A stretch of 64,000 nucleotides of DNA, from positions 66,608,501-66,672,500 of the forward strand of contig CM032233.1 of assembly GCA_019009955.1 (NCBI GenBank). The letters are read 5' to 3'. Made by a program: the position numbers and the translations under genes. Shown here one piece after another: positions 1 to 11,163 of the stretch; the first letter of the stretch is position 1, and every line of letters begins with the position of its first letter. The notes under the pieces are model-generated. The model had not been told where the DNA came from. It worked only from the letters and a program-made list of their open reading frames with translations, and did no database searches. Origin of the DNA: Riptortus pedestris (Eukaryota; Arthropoda; Insecta; Hemiptera; Alydidae).

Positions 1-444
1 AATGGGAGCATAGTACCTGCCCATAAAGATGTTATACCGTACATTGGGAAGATTAAGAAAAAGAAGCATGTCTAATGACCTGACAAACAACATTCACAAA
101 GCTCATTGGCTGGAATGAGTAGTACTTAGCTAATGAATATGATGATGGTGCTATACTTGGCCTCAAGCCTCTAACTATTTTAATGTGGAGTCATTGATTC
201 CCACATAGTGAACAAGAATTTATTTTGTGATAGATTCACTAAGTATAATCCTTATTTGAAATACTGGCTGTGCCCTTGCCTTACAGCAAATTATTGATCG
301 AGTATTTGAAAAGTCATAAATGAAATAATGTTGGTAATGGCAGGGTTAAGTTATAATAAATATATCATTTTATCAATTAATGAGTAAAATATGTAGTGTA
401 CTTTTTTTCTCTCTGAATCACTTTCTTATACATAATACTTCTTG

Positions 445-493
445 ACCCTTTCCTTGCACAAAGCCACTATAGTCCTTTGCACAAGGAAAGGGT
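445..493. repeat. 19-bp stem hairpin
   Basis: An inverted repeat with arms of about 19 bases (ACCCTTTCCTTG at the outer left, CAAGGAAAGGGT at the outer right) and an 11-base loop. Two positions in the arms do not pair. It lies about 390 bases upstream of the membrane-protein exon, probably in that gene's last intron. It could be a short MITE remnant or a small-RNA hairpin; nothing here decides between them. Confidence 0.6.
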
Positions 494-880
494 AAAAGAT
501 TATTAATTCATTATTTTTCTGTTTGATTCACATAATTTATTCATTTGGGGGAGGGGGGGGGGGGGCATTGGCTAAGTATTTCTATGGAACAAGCACATAT
601 AAGTCATCAGATTATATCCTTCTAAATCTGTTCTCAATTTTCAGTTACATTTATTTCATTTTTTGAAGTTTGAAAATACAAACAATTTTTCCTAAAACTG
701 AGTATTTTAATTAGGGGTGTGAATTATGGTTGTAAATTAAAGGAGGAACACATTCTACAAAATGTTTACTTTTCTACCACTATAAATAATATTAAATCCT
801 TTCATATTATATTCATTGCTTAAAACATGATATATTTTAGTAAATACTATAAAAGTTTGATATATTTTATCTCTTTGTAG

Positions 881-1080
881 CTGAGGATGAGACCAAGAAG
901 GACTACTGGGCTGTGGCAGGAGTAGTTGGTTTATCCACAATTGGTGTCCTGACTTTTGTATTGATCACTCTCCTCTGCAGGAGGAAAAGGAGAAAGGAAG
1001 AGGTGCCTCTTAACAATCTAGGGCCTTCCATACGCATCCGATATCCAGAGGATGGAAGTTCAGACTTTTATACTGATTAA
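881..1080 (+). CDS. Last exon of a single-pass membrane protein, unidentified
   Basis: The exon follows a good acceptor (polypyrimidine tract ending CTCTTTGTAG at 880). Two bases complete a split codon, then 65 codons run to a TAA at 1078-1080. The peptide is an acidic stretch (EDETKKDYW), a hydrophobic helix of about 23 residues (roughly residues 10-33), a strongly basic stop-transfer run (RRKRRKEE) and a cytoplasmic tail of about 25 residues ending in FYTD. This is the usual C-terminal layout of a type I plasma-membrane protein such as an adhesion molecule or receptor. Earlier exons would lie left of the window. I do not recognise the family, and the short tail carries no diagnostic domain. 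The reading frame, acceptor and membrane-helix plus basic-anchor pattern make a real exon likely. Confidence 0.72.
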
Positions 1081-3189
1081 GTAATTTCTCTCCCAGGCTC
1101 TCTACGTCAGAACGACTAATCTTCGGGGAAGCTAATTCTTGTTCCTATTTTTCCTAAGAGTATTTGTAATTCTTACTTCATTTAGATGTTTGTAGATTTA
1201 ATAGTAAGGCTTCAAACTTTTCAATTGAGAATACCTTACATATGTACAATATACTTTAGGTTTAGTAACTTTAATGTCTGCTACTCAAATTAGGCTATGA
1301 TTTATGAATTTTACTTCTCTTTTTGCAGCTAATAGTGGAAGTTCAATTTATGCAAAAGCACTGGTTGCCTTTCTCTTGGAACATAGATAAAAGTTGAAGT
1401 AAAATAAACCACAACTCTTCAAATGATTAGTATTACCTAATCTTTAACTCCAGGAAACGAAAAAAATGAATGTGGTCAAATTAATCCAAAAACTAATATA
1501 GTGTATGATTTTAGTAGCACCATATATCATGAGGCAAACCACATAACTAGCATGATTATATAAAAGTTCTTTATACATATATAACCTATTCACAGGATCA
1601 ATTGCCAGGAGTAGCCCGTAATATATATATATATATATATTCCTGTGACAATTGTAATCACAGTAACTAAAAAAAAAAAAAAAAACAAGAAAATGAAAAT
1701 CAATAATATTTTTCAATCCTATATTAACTGTCTTGTGAACATTTTTGACCACAGTTCCAGTAAAGTTTATTTAAGTTTTATAAATAGCCAAATTTTGTAT
1801 GTATCTTTGCATGTTTAAAAACTTGCTTTCAAGATATTTAATCAGGTGATTGCTTTAATATCAGTATTGTGAAGAGTGATATAACCAAGTTATATTTATT
1901 TGTTTCCATAATCATATTCATATCAATTACATATTGTCTAATATACTGCTATACTTTCAATATAGTCCAATATTTTAATGAACATTAAAATATTATATTC
2001 TACATTGTATATATAAATGGTGTTTGGGGAACTACATGCCTTCCAAAAATTGATGATAAATAATTATACAGTTGAGCATGAAGGAAAGACTTTGTTGTAT
2101 CTGAGCATTCTCCATAAATTAATATGTAAGCATGTGAAGTACCATAATCTGTGCATGGGGATTTAAAATTTTCTTAGTACTTGAATTCACAATTTATAGT
2201 ACTTCAAAAAGTGATCATACCTGTCTTATGCAAAACTATGGTTAAGTCGGTGTTTTCAATAAATACTTAATATGATGTTCATCCCATGTGAAAATAATAT
2301 TTAAAACAAATTGTGTTTAATGATTTCAATAAAGATTACAGAACCTCAGTATTCAGTGTAAAGTTCTCAACAACCAATTTGCTGATAAATTTATTAAGCC
2401 AACACTTATAGGTTTACGTGAATAAATCACTGTTCTTGAGATTCTTGGTGGCACATTAAATAAAATTAATTTCATGATTTGATTATTAGCACACACTGTT
2501 TAAAATTGTCTACAGTGGAGTTGGTTTTCCATTCATAATTCATTCTTTTTAAAAAAATACTTTTGAATTAATATAAGATACTTGTTTGTACAAATGTTTT
2601 TAAGAACAATGATGAAATGAGTAACGGATCATGCAACATATTGATTTTTACAGTCTGATAACCTATTTCAATTGTGTATACATTTACATCAAGATTATTA
2701 TTTTTCTGTTGTTTCTTTCTAGATAGAAACAACAGAAAAATGATATATACATATATACTTTTCTTTGTAGTAATTAGTGTGCTGTAAATAAAATACTGTT
2801 AAATGTGTTTGGAAGAGTAACTAGCTGCAAGTTTTATTTCCTGACTATTATTACAGTTGCCTTATTGTAAAACAGGGTACACAATATATTTATAGGAAAT
2901 AAGAAGTAAAAAAATATTATGTCATTCCTCTAAAGAAACTTTTGTGTCTATTTGCAGCATATATGAGCTTAATTTGAGGAATATGGGTTTTTCCTTTTAT
3001 TTACTATGGAAGATTAAGATATCTTAGATAGTTTTAAAATTGTATTATACTTAAAAATGCTGAAATTTTCTTTTTCATTGTATGAGTGAATGTAAAATAA
3101 AATTATTTTCAAATAAAATATTTTTAAGTTTTTTGTGTCCTTTATTGCAATGCTTGACCATGTACCATGTGACTGAATGATATATATTA
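1081..3189 (+). other. Probable 3' UTR and AT-rich flank of the membrane-protein gene
   Basis: No coding sequence was seen. AATAAA signals occur at 1403-1408 and 2328-2333, with more AT-rich candidates near 2790, so the transcript could end at several places. A (TA)n run lies at about 1619-1640 and a poly-A tract at about 1670-1685. Where the transcript ends and intergenic DNA begins cannot be fixed. Confidence 0.4.
2701..2740. repeat. Near-perfect 40-base hairpin
   Basis: TTTTTCTGTTGTTTCT and its near-exact reverse complement are separated by only a few bases (TTCTAG). In the probable 3' UTR or just beyond it. Could be a transposon footprint, an RNA stem-loop or a chance palindrome. Confidence 0.55.
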
Positions 3190-4543
3190 CAGGGTGTCCC
3201 AGAGTCAATGTTTCAAGGCCTATTTCTCTGCGACTTTTGAGCTTAATTGGTGTAACTTCTAAAAGTAGGTTTTAAAAGTCTTACAATGAGATGTATAACC
3301 TGTATTTTTTAAAAGAATACCTGTACACATGCGTATGAAAAATTGTTTGAGGGTTTATAATGACATCAGTATTGTTGTATATGATATTTTAGCTTTGTTT
3401 CTAATGAAAACGATGGTTAAATTAGTTTTTGAACTCAATAATAAATTAGGAAGATAAGAACTGAAAAAAACAAAAACAATATTAATATCATAGAAACTTA
3501 TGATAAGGGCAGCAGATAAGTATATTACTATTTATTAAGGGCTGCAGATAAGTATATTAAATTATCCCTTTTCCTCACTTCATTTATATTAGAATAAAAG
3601 AGTAGTGATCACTATAAATGGAAATTCCCATAAAAGAATCAGTAATCATTGATATTAGTAAAACTTCAAGAGCAGAAAATGTGACTGTACCACATGTCTC
3701 TAAACGAAGAATTGAGTTACTACAACTGCAATTGGCAGCTGCGTTTCTGCCATAGGGCGAATCTAAAAATTGCTTTAGATCACAATTTTTTCAAGCATAT
3801 ATTGTAGACTGATAAAGCAACATTTTGCGCCTAGATTCAAGTCTAACATCGAAACCTGCACTGTTATCGAAAAGCATATACTATCAGATGGGCTGATGCC
3901 CATTCCATTATTCAAACAACGTTCATGCTCTAATTGGGCCGAAATTCCCTGATTGGTGTATTAGTAGGAATATAGATTTAGAATGACCACTGAGATCGCC
4001 AGATTTCACTAGTTTGGATTTTTATTTTTTGAGAAAGCTCATAAATACAGTCTATAGGAATCCCACCATTACTCTGAATGATATGATAAACAGAATATTA
4101 GCTTCTTCTCTTCGTGTTCCAGCAGCTGGTATAAAATCAGCCATACAATCCTTTTCTTATAGACCCCTTTGGCAAGTGAAAGAAGAACAAGGACAGTTTG
4201 AACATTCTTTTATAGTTTAAAGAGAATATTTAATGAGCATCCTCTGAGTGATACATCTGAATATGACTGAGCGACTCTTATTTTGTTGTTAAGTCACACT
4301 ATCCATTATACAAGATTTTTAATAGCTATTAATTATAGTTGAAATCGAAAACCGATTTCACCAACATCTCCGGTATAAAAAAAGGTAAAGTTTTATGTGA
4401 AACATAAAATACTTCATTATAAAGGTTCAAACAATTTGTTTGCCCATTAACACAAGTATTCTTAAAAATAATAGGGGATATTCAATAAATCGTCTGAAAG
4501 AGATACCATGATGTACCTGGAACATTGAGTATGGGACACCCTG
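3190..4543 (+). mobile_element. Degenerate mariner-type (IS630/Tc1/mariner) transposon
   Basis: The ends are inverted repeats, CAGGGTGTCCCA at 3190 and TGGGACACCCTG ending at 4543, spaced 1354 bp, the normal size for mariner-like elements. TA precedes the left end; the right flank is CA, consistent with one mutation of the TA target duplication. Near 4000, in frame, a decayed RSPDFTSLDFYF stretch matches the SPDL-P-DFFL motif around the third catalytic acid of this superfamily. Several stops and frameshifts interrupt the gene, so the element is dead. The conserved ends and the transposase trace support the call independently. Confidence 0.8.
4014..4220 (+). pseudogene. C-terminal remnant of mariner-type transposase
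   Basis: The open stretch begins DFYFLRKLINTVYRNP and ends with GQFEHSF, resembling the C-terminus of insect mariner-type transposases that end in a (G/R)-x-FEH motif. In the same frame upstream lies RSPDFTSLD, the decayed third catalytic-acid region, preceded by a TGA where Trp is expected. N-terminal and central parts are scrambled. It cannot make a functional transposase. Confidence 0.7.
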
Positions 4544-5688
4544 CACCTGTGTATCTGTGTGCAAATTACCTGCATGGATGTGTGTGTACGTGCCTGCGTG
4601 CGTGTGTATACATGTTGTATCAAAATGTCCTTCCTAATAAATAGCTCAATTTTAAAATCCTCAAATATATCATTCGAAATTTTTTCATAATAGATGTATA
4701 AGTGGATGAAGTAGTAAATCACCCTAAAATGGAAATCGTAGATTTTCCTGTTTGGCTCATATTTAGTTCTTTCTCCATTGGACCTAGTTCACACCTCATC
4801 GAAGATTATAATTTTTTATTTCCTTGTACGAAGTAAAAGAAGTACTATAGTCCAGAAAAGTTTCAGATTTCAACGGAATTATGCGAACCCATTTTGACTA
4901 GTTTAGGCTTGATGTATGCACATACATATCTGGAATATCTCAAAAACGGCTTGTCTTAGTATCATTGGAACGGAAATATCGTGTAATAATTTCATAATTT
5001 TAAATGACTTAAAAAATACAACCAAAAATTGTGTTTCTTCAATTCAATAGCAGCACACGGAATTCATGTGGTACCATTTATGTGGTATAGGATATTTTAG
5101 TTTAGTTTCCTTAATAGCCTTTTCTTGTCTAACTTTTAGCGATGTTGTCATTGAAAGTTCTATTGGTAAGCTAAGAGACAAATGCAAATATACAAAAGTT
5201 CAAAAAACATGAAGATAGTTATTTTAAAAGATGTATTTCGTTTTCTACTGTGTCGATTTTCACGTTTAAGAAAGTTATTTTAAAGGAAATTTAATGAAGA
5301 ATACGACGAACACATACGATTTTACGTTATCTTATTATTTGATTTGAGACGGCATTTGTGTTTTAAAACGTTCATTATTTCCGGGGGAAAAATTATGTCT
5401 CTGCAATTTTGTGTCGGATTGAAAAATTGTATATAACCATTCTTGTCAAAAATTTACTTTTCTATAAATGTTTTCATATTCACTGTTTCTCTATCTTGAA
5501 TATTCTCTCCCCCACTTTTAGCCATCGCCTATTAACAATGTGCCAATATATCACATAACGTGTTATTTCAAGCTTGATTGCCGAAGATTGGTTCAAGAGA
5601 TCTATTTTATGCGTGAAAAGAAGATTCCATTTTTTTCTTTCTACGATGTTTGTGAGTGTTCTATCATCACTAGATGGGCATACATTTT
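4544..5688. other. Intergenic DNA, no gene seen
   Basis: AT-rich sequence with an impure TG/CA run at about 4555-4610. The part from about 4820 to 5100 has more balanced composition and may be an old repeat, but I see no second copy in the window. No coding signal. Confidence 0.4.
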
Positions 5689-6110
5689 TAGCAGATTTCC
5701 CCCAAAAGGAAATCGGTTATTGAGTGGAAAACTTCCCTCAAACGTCCGTCGAGCCTACCCAGGAGATGACAAAAATCAGGCCCGTCAAAACTACATATGT
5801 ATGTCTCCTTTAATGCTCTAGCGGTCACAATTTTTGTTTCATCCTTACAAAACTCGGGATGGAAAAATAAATATAAAGTTCTTTAAAGGCTGAAATTGGA
5901 CGAGATGAGGGGATGAAGTGGGGACTTACGAAAAGTTAAAATATGTCCATTATTAAACGTGACGCCGAAAAATTGTATAGAACCAATCTTATTGTAAATG
6001 TAATGATGTACAAATGTTGGCATGAACATTTATTCTCTTACTTGAATATAGCCAAGATATTTGCATATTGTAGTTTTCTGTAACCCCCCCCCCTCTTACT
6101 CATGCCATAT
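5689..6110 (+). repeat. RepA copy 1 (forward, truncated)
   Basis: RepA is an interspersed family recognised by comparing copies in this window. It starts AGCAGATTTCCC with a palindrome, then a block that includes CATCGATCCTACCCAGGAG, a (TA)n microsatellite, GCTCTAGCGGTCGCAATTTT, GGCTGAAATCGGACCAG, a G-rich stretch, and a tail ending GGGAAATCTGCTTAG plus GCAGCCCCTGCGTGACGGAC. Copy 1 begins at TTTTTAGCAGATTTCCCCC, runs through the CTCTAGCGGTCACAATTTTT block and fades near 6110, where an opposite copy begins. It has no TA array. Confidence 0.75.
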
Positions 6111-6111
6111 T

Positions 6112-6944
6112 AAGAAAAAGTCCGTCACACAGGGGCTGCGTAAACTATGCAGATTTCCTGCTTGAAGTTTAGTAATAGATAAATCTACATACCGGTAAAA
6201 CAACATCACAGTGAATATTAAGTGAATAAATACAAAAGGTAATAAGAAACCTCCCAACGGAAAACATCTGAAATGTAAAAAAGGTTTAATAATAGATGAA
6301 CCTACAATCTACTAACACAACACCACCGTGAATATTAACTGAATAAATACAGAGAGTAATAAGAAATCTTTCTCCTTTCGGCGGGAGATTAAACAAACTC
6401 AAAAGTAAACAAACTGCCAACGGCAAATCGGAAAGAAAAGCAATAACTGAGCCATATTAGAATATAATATATTAATTTTATTAAAAACTATTTACTAAAT
6501 CTAGTAGTAGTAGGGGGGGGGGCAGAATATATTTGCATGTATCTCGTATAATAAAGGTCTCTTGAAAAAAATATTTGGTAGTTAAGATTCGAATAATGTG
6601 GTTTATTCTATAACAGAGTATTGTTTATGTAACATGAGTAGAAGTGGGGGCTTGCTGAAGGCTGAAAACTGAAAAATTCAACTTTATTCAAGATAGAGCA
6701 TAAATGCATATAACAATATTTATAGTACATTTAATTTGCAATAAGATTGAATTTATACATTTTTTTCTATCCAACGTATAGTAACGGAGATATTTCGAAT
6801 TTTCAAAATTTCTCCCCTCTAAACCCCCCTCCCCTGGTCCGATTTTAGCCGTTAACGAACTTGATCTTTCTTTTTACATAAAACGACTAAATATCGAGTT
6901 TGGTAACGATTAAACAAGAATTGCGATCGCTAGAGCGGTAACAG

Positions 6945-7008
<64 letters not shown>

Positions 7009-7130
7009 TTATCAACGGACCTCATTTCCCCATCTCCTGGGTAGGATCGATGGACATTTGAAGAACAATTTCGAAAATCGCGTCATGAGTACGACCTCAA
7101 TAGCTGATTTCCCTTAAGGGAAATCTGCTA
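6112..7130 (-). repeat. RepA copy 2 (reverse, near complete) with (TA)n core
   Basis: Reads as the reverse complement of the family. It opens with GTCCGTCACACAGGGGCTGC and closes with the 20-base perfect palindrome GATTTCCCTTAAGGGAAATC at 7106-7125. The internal (TA)n run spans about 6950-7005. A ~115-bp segment near the tail (about 6170-6365) is present twice in tandem; a single relative of it occurs in the copy at 37711-38595. Flanks are A/T-rich at both ends. Confidence 0.8.
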
Positions 7131-7590
7131 AAAGCTATTTTTGAGCTATTATGGACCACTTTATTCGAAGCTTACCTAAATACCAAGTATTGATTTCATT
7201 AAGCTTTTACTTTGAGAGACACATGCAAATATGTCGTGTGATTACCTAAATTAATATTTAATGTTGTTTACTCGATGTTCTTTTATCTATACCATAATCG
7301 ATATTTAACCAGGGAGGGCGGGGGGTTAAATCGTCCAGGAATTTGCAAATTTTGAAGAGCTATTTTTTTTTTAAAAAAGATTTCGTCGTAAAAATATTCC
7401 AAAGCAAACATTTCAGTGAAAATTTCATAGCTAAATGTGCAGGAGAATAATTGGAGATTATTAATCGCGTTAATAATAATTAAAATACGAATTGTATTAT
7501 TAATGAGTAAATCGACCTAGGAAGCTAAATGTAACCAAACATAAATTGCTTAATGAAGATGAATGGAAAACCATCGATAATTTACGAATT
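7131..7590 (+). repeat. RepA tail fragment and unassigned flank
   Basis: About 7145-7245 matches the tail block of RepA (an AAATACCAA motif, then a TTTTACTTTGAGA motif and ATGCAAATATGTCGTG). The rest to 7590 is unassigned and non-coding. Confidence 0.5.
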
Positions 7591-7593
7591 AGA

Positions 7594-8215
7594 AAAAAAG
7601 TCCGTCACGCAGGAGTTGAGTATACTAAGCAGATTTCCCAACTACTGAATGATTAAACTCCCCGCCCCTCTCCCCCAGCACTCCTGGTCCGATTACGATC
7701 ATTAGCAAATTTTATCTTTAGCACTATAGGAATCGTTTCAATATTGAGTATTGTATCGTTTAAGAAAAGCTATATCGAAAATATATTAGTGACGTAACAG
7801 ACATCATATTTGTGAGATTCGTTGGAAACCATATTAGATATTTAAGGTAGGAATATGATTCATTACATATCAGCAGGAGTGGGAGTTTGCTGAAGACTGA
7901 ATATTTCAAAAATGCAAATATCTCAGTTAGAAATGGAGATACTGAAAACATTTAAGGAATAACATTTATAGTGCTTGACATTTGTAACAAGATTGATTAC
8001 GTAACATTTTACGGGCAGGCTCATAATGACTGAGATATATTGAACTTTCTATCCACCCCCTAAATAATCCTCCCTCCCCAGGTCTTATTTTAGCCGTTAA
8101 GCAACTGACATAAAACGCTTAAATATGTTTGGTAACGATCAAACAAAAATTGCGGGCGCTAGAGGTTTAAACATATATATATTGAACGGGCCTTATTATC
8201 GCCATGTTTCATTCA
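7594..8215 (-). repeat. RepA copy 3 (reverse, diverged)
   Basis: Opens with GTCCGTCACGCAGGAG and AAGCAGATTTCCC, then carries the reverse-orientation blocks for the cytosine-rich region, the GGTCTTATTTTAGCCGTTAA block and a very short TA run near 8175. Internally rearranged and diverged. Confidence 0.65.
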
Positions 8216-8249
8216 AACATTTTTTTCAAAATTTGCGAACTGAGATATT

Positions 8250-8800
8250 TCAAAATATTTTGAAATCCCCCTTTCACAACGCCCCGCCCCTATTCCTGGT
8301 TAGCCACTAACTAATATGATCTTGAGTCTTGAATTAAGCAGTTAAATATTGAGTGTGGTATAGAACAAATAAACATTTTCGAATTAAAACGTAAAATCTT
8401 GAATGATGACAAAGTATATGCATGTAACTCACACAGTAAAAGGTCTATGAAAACAATATTTGGTATTTAAGCTTCCAATAGAGTTGTACATAATCTAACA
8501 GTTTATCATTAATATGACATGAGTAGGAGTGGGGGTTTACAGAAGACTGAAAACAAAAAAATGCAAATATCTGGCATATTGTTCATGATAGAGAAAATAA
8601 GTTTATAACAACATCGATATACAATTAAATTGTCTGCAAGATTTGGACGATAAATACGTCGATTCGGCGTATAATACATGGGATATTTTTGAATTTTCAA
8701 CCCCCCCCCTCTAAACCCCACTCCCCGGGTCCAATTTCAGCGAGCTTGATCTTTTGTTTTTCATAAAACGTTTATATATCCAGTTTTGATAAGACAACCA
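8250..8800 (-). repeat. RepA copy 4 (reverse fragment)
   Basis: Contains the ATATTTGGTATTTAAGCTT block, the AGGAGTGGGGGTTTAC block and a poly-C stretch (8701-8709) in reverse orientation. It abuts the forward copy 5, so the two make a head-to-head junction near 8800. Confidence 0.6.
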
Positions 8801-8865
8801 GAAATTTTTCTTCAAATGTCCATCGATCCTATCTAGGAGATGACGAAAATGGCGTCCGTTCAAAA

Positions 8866-8918
<53 letters not shown>

Positions 8919-9520
8919 TGTTGCCGCTCTAGCGGTCGCAATTTTTGTTTGATCGTTACCAAACTCGATATTTAAACGTTTTATGTAAAAAGACAGATCA
9001 AGTTCGTTAATGGCTGAAATCGGACCAGTGAGAGAGTGGGTTTAGAGAGGAGGATTTTCGAAAATTCGAAATATCTCTGTTACTATACGTCGGATCGAAA
9101 CATTATATGGAATCAATCTTATTGCAAATTAAATTTACTATCTTGAATATTAACAGAGATATTTGCATTTTTATTAAGTGTAACTATGGTCGTTTCTATT
9201 CGTTCCTGCCAAAAGCTGATTTGGCCGTTTCCGTAACTGTTCGGCACTCGTATGGAGATTTCTCTATTGTATAACTTTACGTAGGAAATCTGCTTTCTTT
9301 TACGCAGCCCCTGCGTGACGGACGTTTTGTTATTTTCAGCCTTCAGTAAACCCTCACTCCTACTCATGTCATATTAGCAATAAGCTGTTATATTATGAAG
9401 CATATCATTTGAAGAATAAATACCAAATATTGTTTTCATTGAACTTTTACATTTACATTTTTACGTGACGCATGTCGGAAATCTGCTTAGTTAATACTGC
9501 GTGGCCAACTTTTTTGCCAT
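8800..9520 (+). repeat. RepA copy 5 (forward) with (TA)n core
   Basis: Runs from the TTCTTCAAATGTCCATCGAT block through a (TA)n tract (about 8868-8914), CTCTAGCGGTCGCAATTTTT, AATCGGACCAGTGAG, GGAAATCTGC and GCGTGACGGAC at about 9323. It then repeats a second tail block (CTTCAGTAAACCCTCACTCC, then GGAAATCTGCTTAGTTAA near 9500). The 5' palindrome is absent. Confidence 0.7.
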
Positions 9521-9615
9521 CTAGGTAGGAAAAATGGATATTGAGAAAATGTTTCGAAAATCATGTCATAAGTACAACCACATTAGCTAATCTCCATTAA
9601 GAGAAATCTGCTAAT
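9521..9615 (-). repeat. RepA head fragment (reverse)
   Basis: A short diverged copy of the family head: a cytosine-poor ATCTAGGTAGG block, then TCATGTCATAAGTACAACC and AAATCTGCT. Confidence 0.5.
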
Positions 9616-9711
9616 AATATTTTTGTAATTGGGTAATTAATCATTGTACAATTTCGCAAATGAATGCAGGGGCTTTATGGTAAATTAACGGAGTCAAAAT
9701 ATCCATATTTT

Positions 9712-9995
9712 TAATGACAGCGTGGTCTAGTCTGATTAGAGAGAGCGGAGGGTCCTAAGCAGCTGAGAAAGGAAGCCTTGCCCTGAGGTTTGAACCGTGG
9801 CAGAGCAGCCGGAGCGTAAAGTCATTTGAAGTTTGTGGGTTTGCTTAACGAAATAATCTGCTCATCTAAGCATAGCTCAGAGACTAAGTGAAACAATTTA
9901 CACTCCAACCACGCGGAGACGATTGTTTCATAATTAATTTAGTGCGATTATAATTTATTCTAGCACTTCTTGGTCTTCGTTTAAAACAGCAAACG
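9712..9995 (+). repeat. Possible tRNA-derived SINE
   Basis: AGCGTGGTCTAGTCTGATTA resembles a tRNA A box region, and GAGGTTTGAACCGTGG about 65 bases later (9785-9800) is one base off the B box consensus GTTCRANNC. Composition is richer in GC than the surroundings. No clear poly-A or target duplication was seen, so this is tentative. Confidence 0.35.
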
Positions 9996-10054
9996 TAAAA
10001 TAAATCTATTTATTATTTTACCTCTACTGAATTTTACCCAAATATATTTATTTT

Positions 10055-10120
10055 TGTTCAAATTCTCCTTGAGAGAAATCAGCCATTGAGGTTAATCTCA
10101 TGAAGTGATTGTCTTCTAAA
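10055..10120 (+). repeat. RepA head fragment
   Basis: GAGAAATCAGCCATTGAGG followed by a TCATGAAGTGATT block matches the start of RepA. A long (TA)n tract then leads directly into RepB copy 1. Confidence 0.5.
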
Positions 10121-10124
10121 GTCT

Positions 10125-10130
10125 CTTACA

Positions 10131-10196
<66 letters not shown>
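10125..10196. repeat. (TA)n microsatellite
   Basis: About 70 bases of nearly pure TA between a RepA head fragment and the CTAG end of RepB copy 1. Confidence 0.9.
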
Positions 10197-10197
<1 letters not shown>

Positions 10198-11153
10198 TAG
10201 CTCAGATACCCGGCTTCGCTCGGGAATTCATTTGAGGCTGAATGGTGATGGTATTTTTTTGGCAAGGCTTTACTTTGCACAATATTTTGACATTTACCCG
10301 TCCCAGTGTTTAGTTTAAATACCCGTCGTTTCTGTGGATTTGTTAATAATAAAATTATTTTTTATGTAAGACTTCACTGTTCTCCATATTGTCATATTTC
10401 CCGTTTCCTGTGCATTATGCATAGATTTGAATTATTAAGCACAAAATATTAACATACATTTGAATAAATTTTTCCCGGTGAGGTACCAGGTAGTTCCAAA
10501 GAATTGTTGAGCAAATTTCTCTAAATAATAAAATAAACAACTTTGTTATGTGCATATTTGCCGAAACCCCAATAGGAAACGAAATATCACTATTTTTAAT
10601 TTCAGGCCTCCCTTATAACCCCCACTCCTGCCCGTCCCTAGAAATGTTAGTATGGCTTATTATAAGGAAGACGTTAGTTCTAATTCACATACCGAGTTTG
10701 GTTTAGTTCGGTTGAGTCTTTTGTGCCAAATAAAATTGTTGACTTCCGCTATCATTTTTAACGTATAACGCCTTTATACTTATGTATACGAAAAAAGTGT
10801 ATATGACAAAAGTTTCTCTAAATAACAAAATAAACAACTTTTGTTATGTGCCTATTTGCCAAAACCCCAATAGGAAACGACATATCGCTATTTTTAATTT
10901 CAGGCCTCCCTTATAACCCCCACTCCTGTTCGTCTCAGAGAATATTAACATAGCTTAAAGTCTAAGTTGGGTTAGTAGTAATATACATACCAAGTTTCAT
11001 AAAATTCGGTTCAGCCGTTTATGCGTGAAAAGGTAACAAACAAACAAACTTACACGAAAGAAACAAAATGCCATGGAGTCTATGACATGTGAAACGAAAA
11101 GTTATCGTGAAATTTCGCGAAAAAAATCAATGTACAGACAGAGGTTACAATTT
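10197..11153 (-). mobile_element. RepB copy 1, Helitron-like non-autonomous element
   Basis: Read on the - strand, this family ends in a GC-rich hairpin (CCCGAGCGAAGCCGGG), eight bases (TATCTGAG), then CTAG followed by T. That matches the Helitron 3' signature: a hairpin just before CTRR, inserted 5' of T. The opposite end reads AAAATTGTAACCTCTGTCTG on the - strand and lacks an obvious TC start. Between them lie a (CAAA)n tract and two tandem units of about 297 bp starting at 10519 and 10816. There is no Rep-helicase coding region. DINE-1/Helentron-associated elements share this plan (hairpins, microsatellite, internal tandem repeats), but the exact class is an inference. Confidence 0.75.
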
Positions 11154-11163
11154 TATATATATA

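Noticed and set aside
5540..5821. 93-codon open stretch near 5.6 kb
   Set aside because: Its second half is RepA sequence; the first half has no recognisable domain.
10109..10318. Open stretch with [20 protein letters not shown], repeated near 11073 and 15622
   Set aside because: It is a chance translation of the RepB terminal hairpin region, which is why it recurs in every copy; it starts inside the TA microsatellite and has no gene context.
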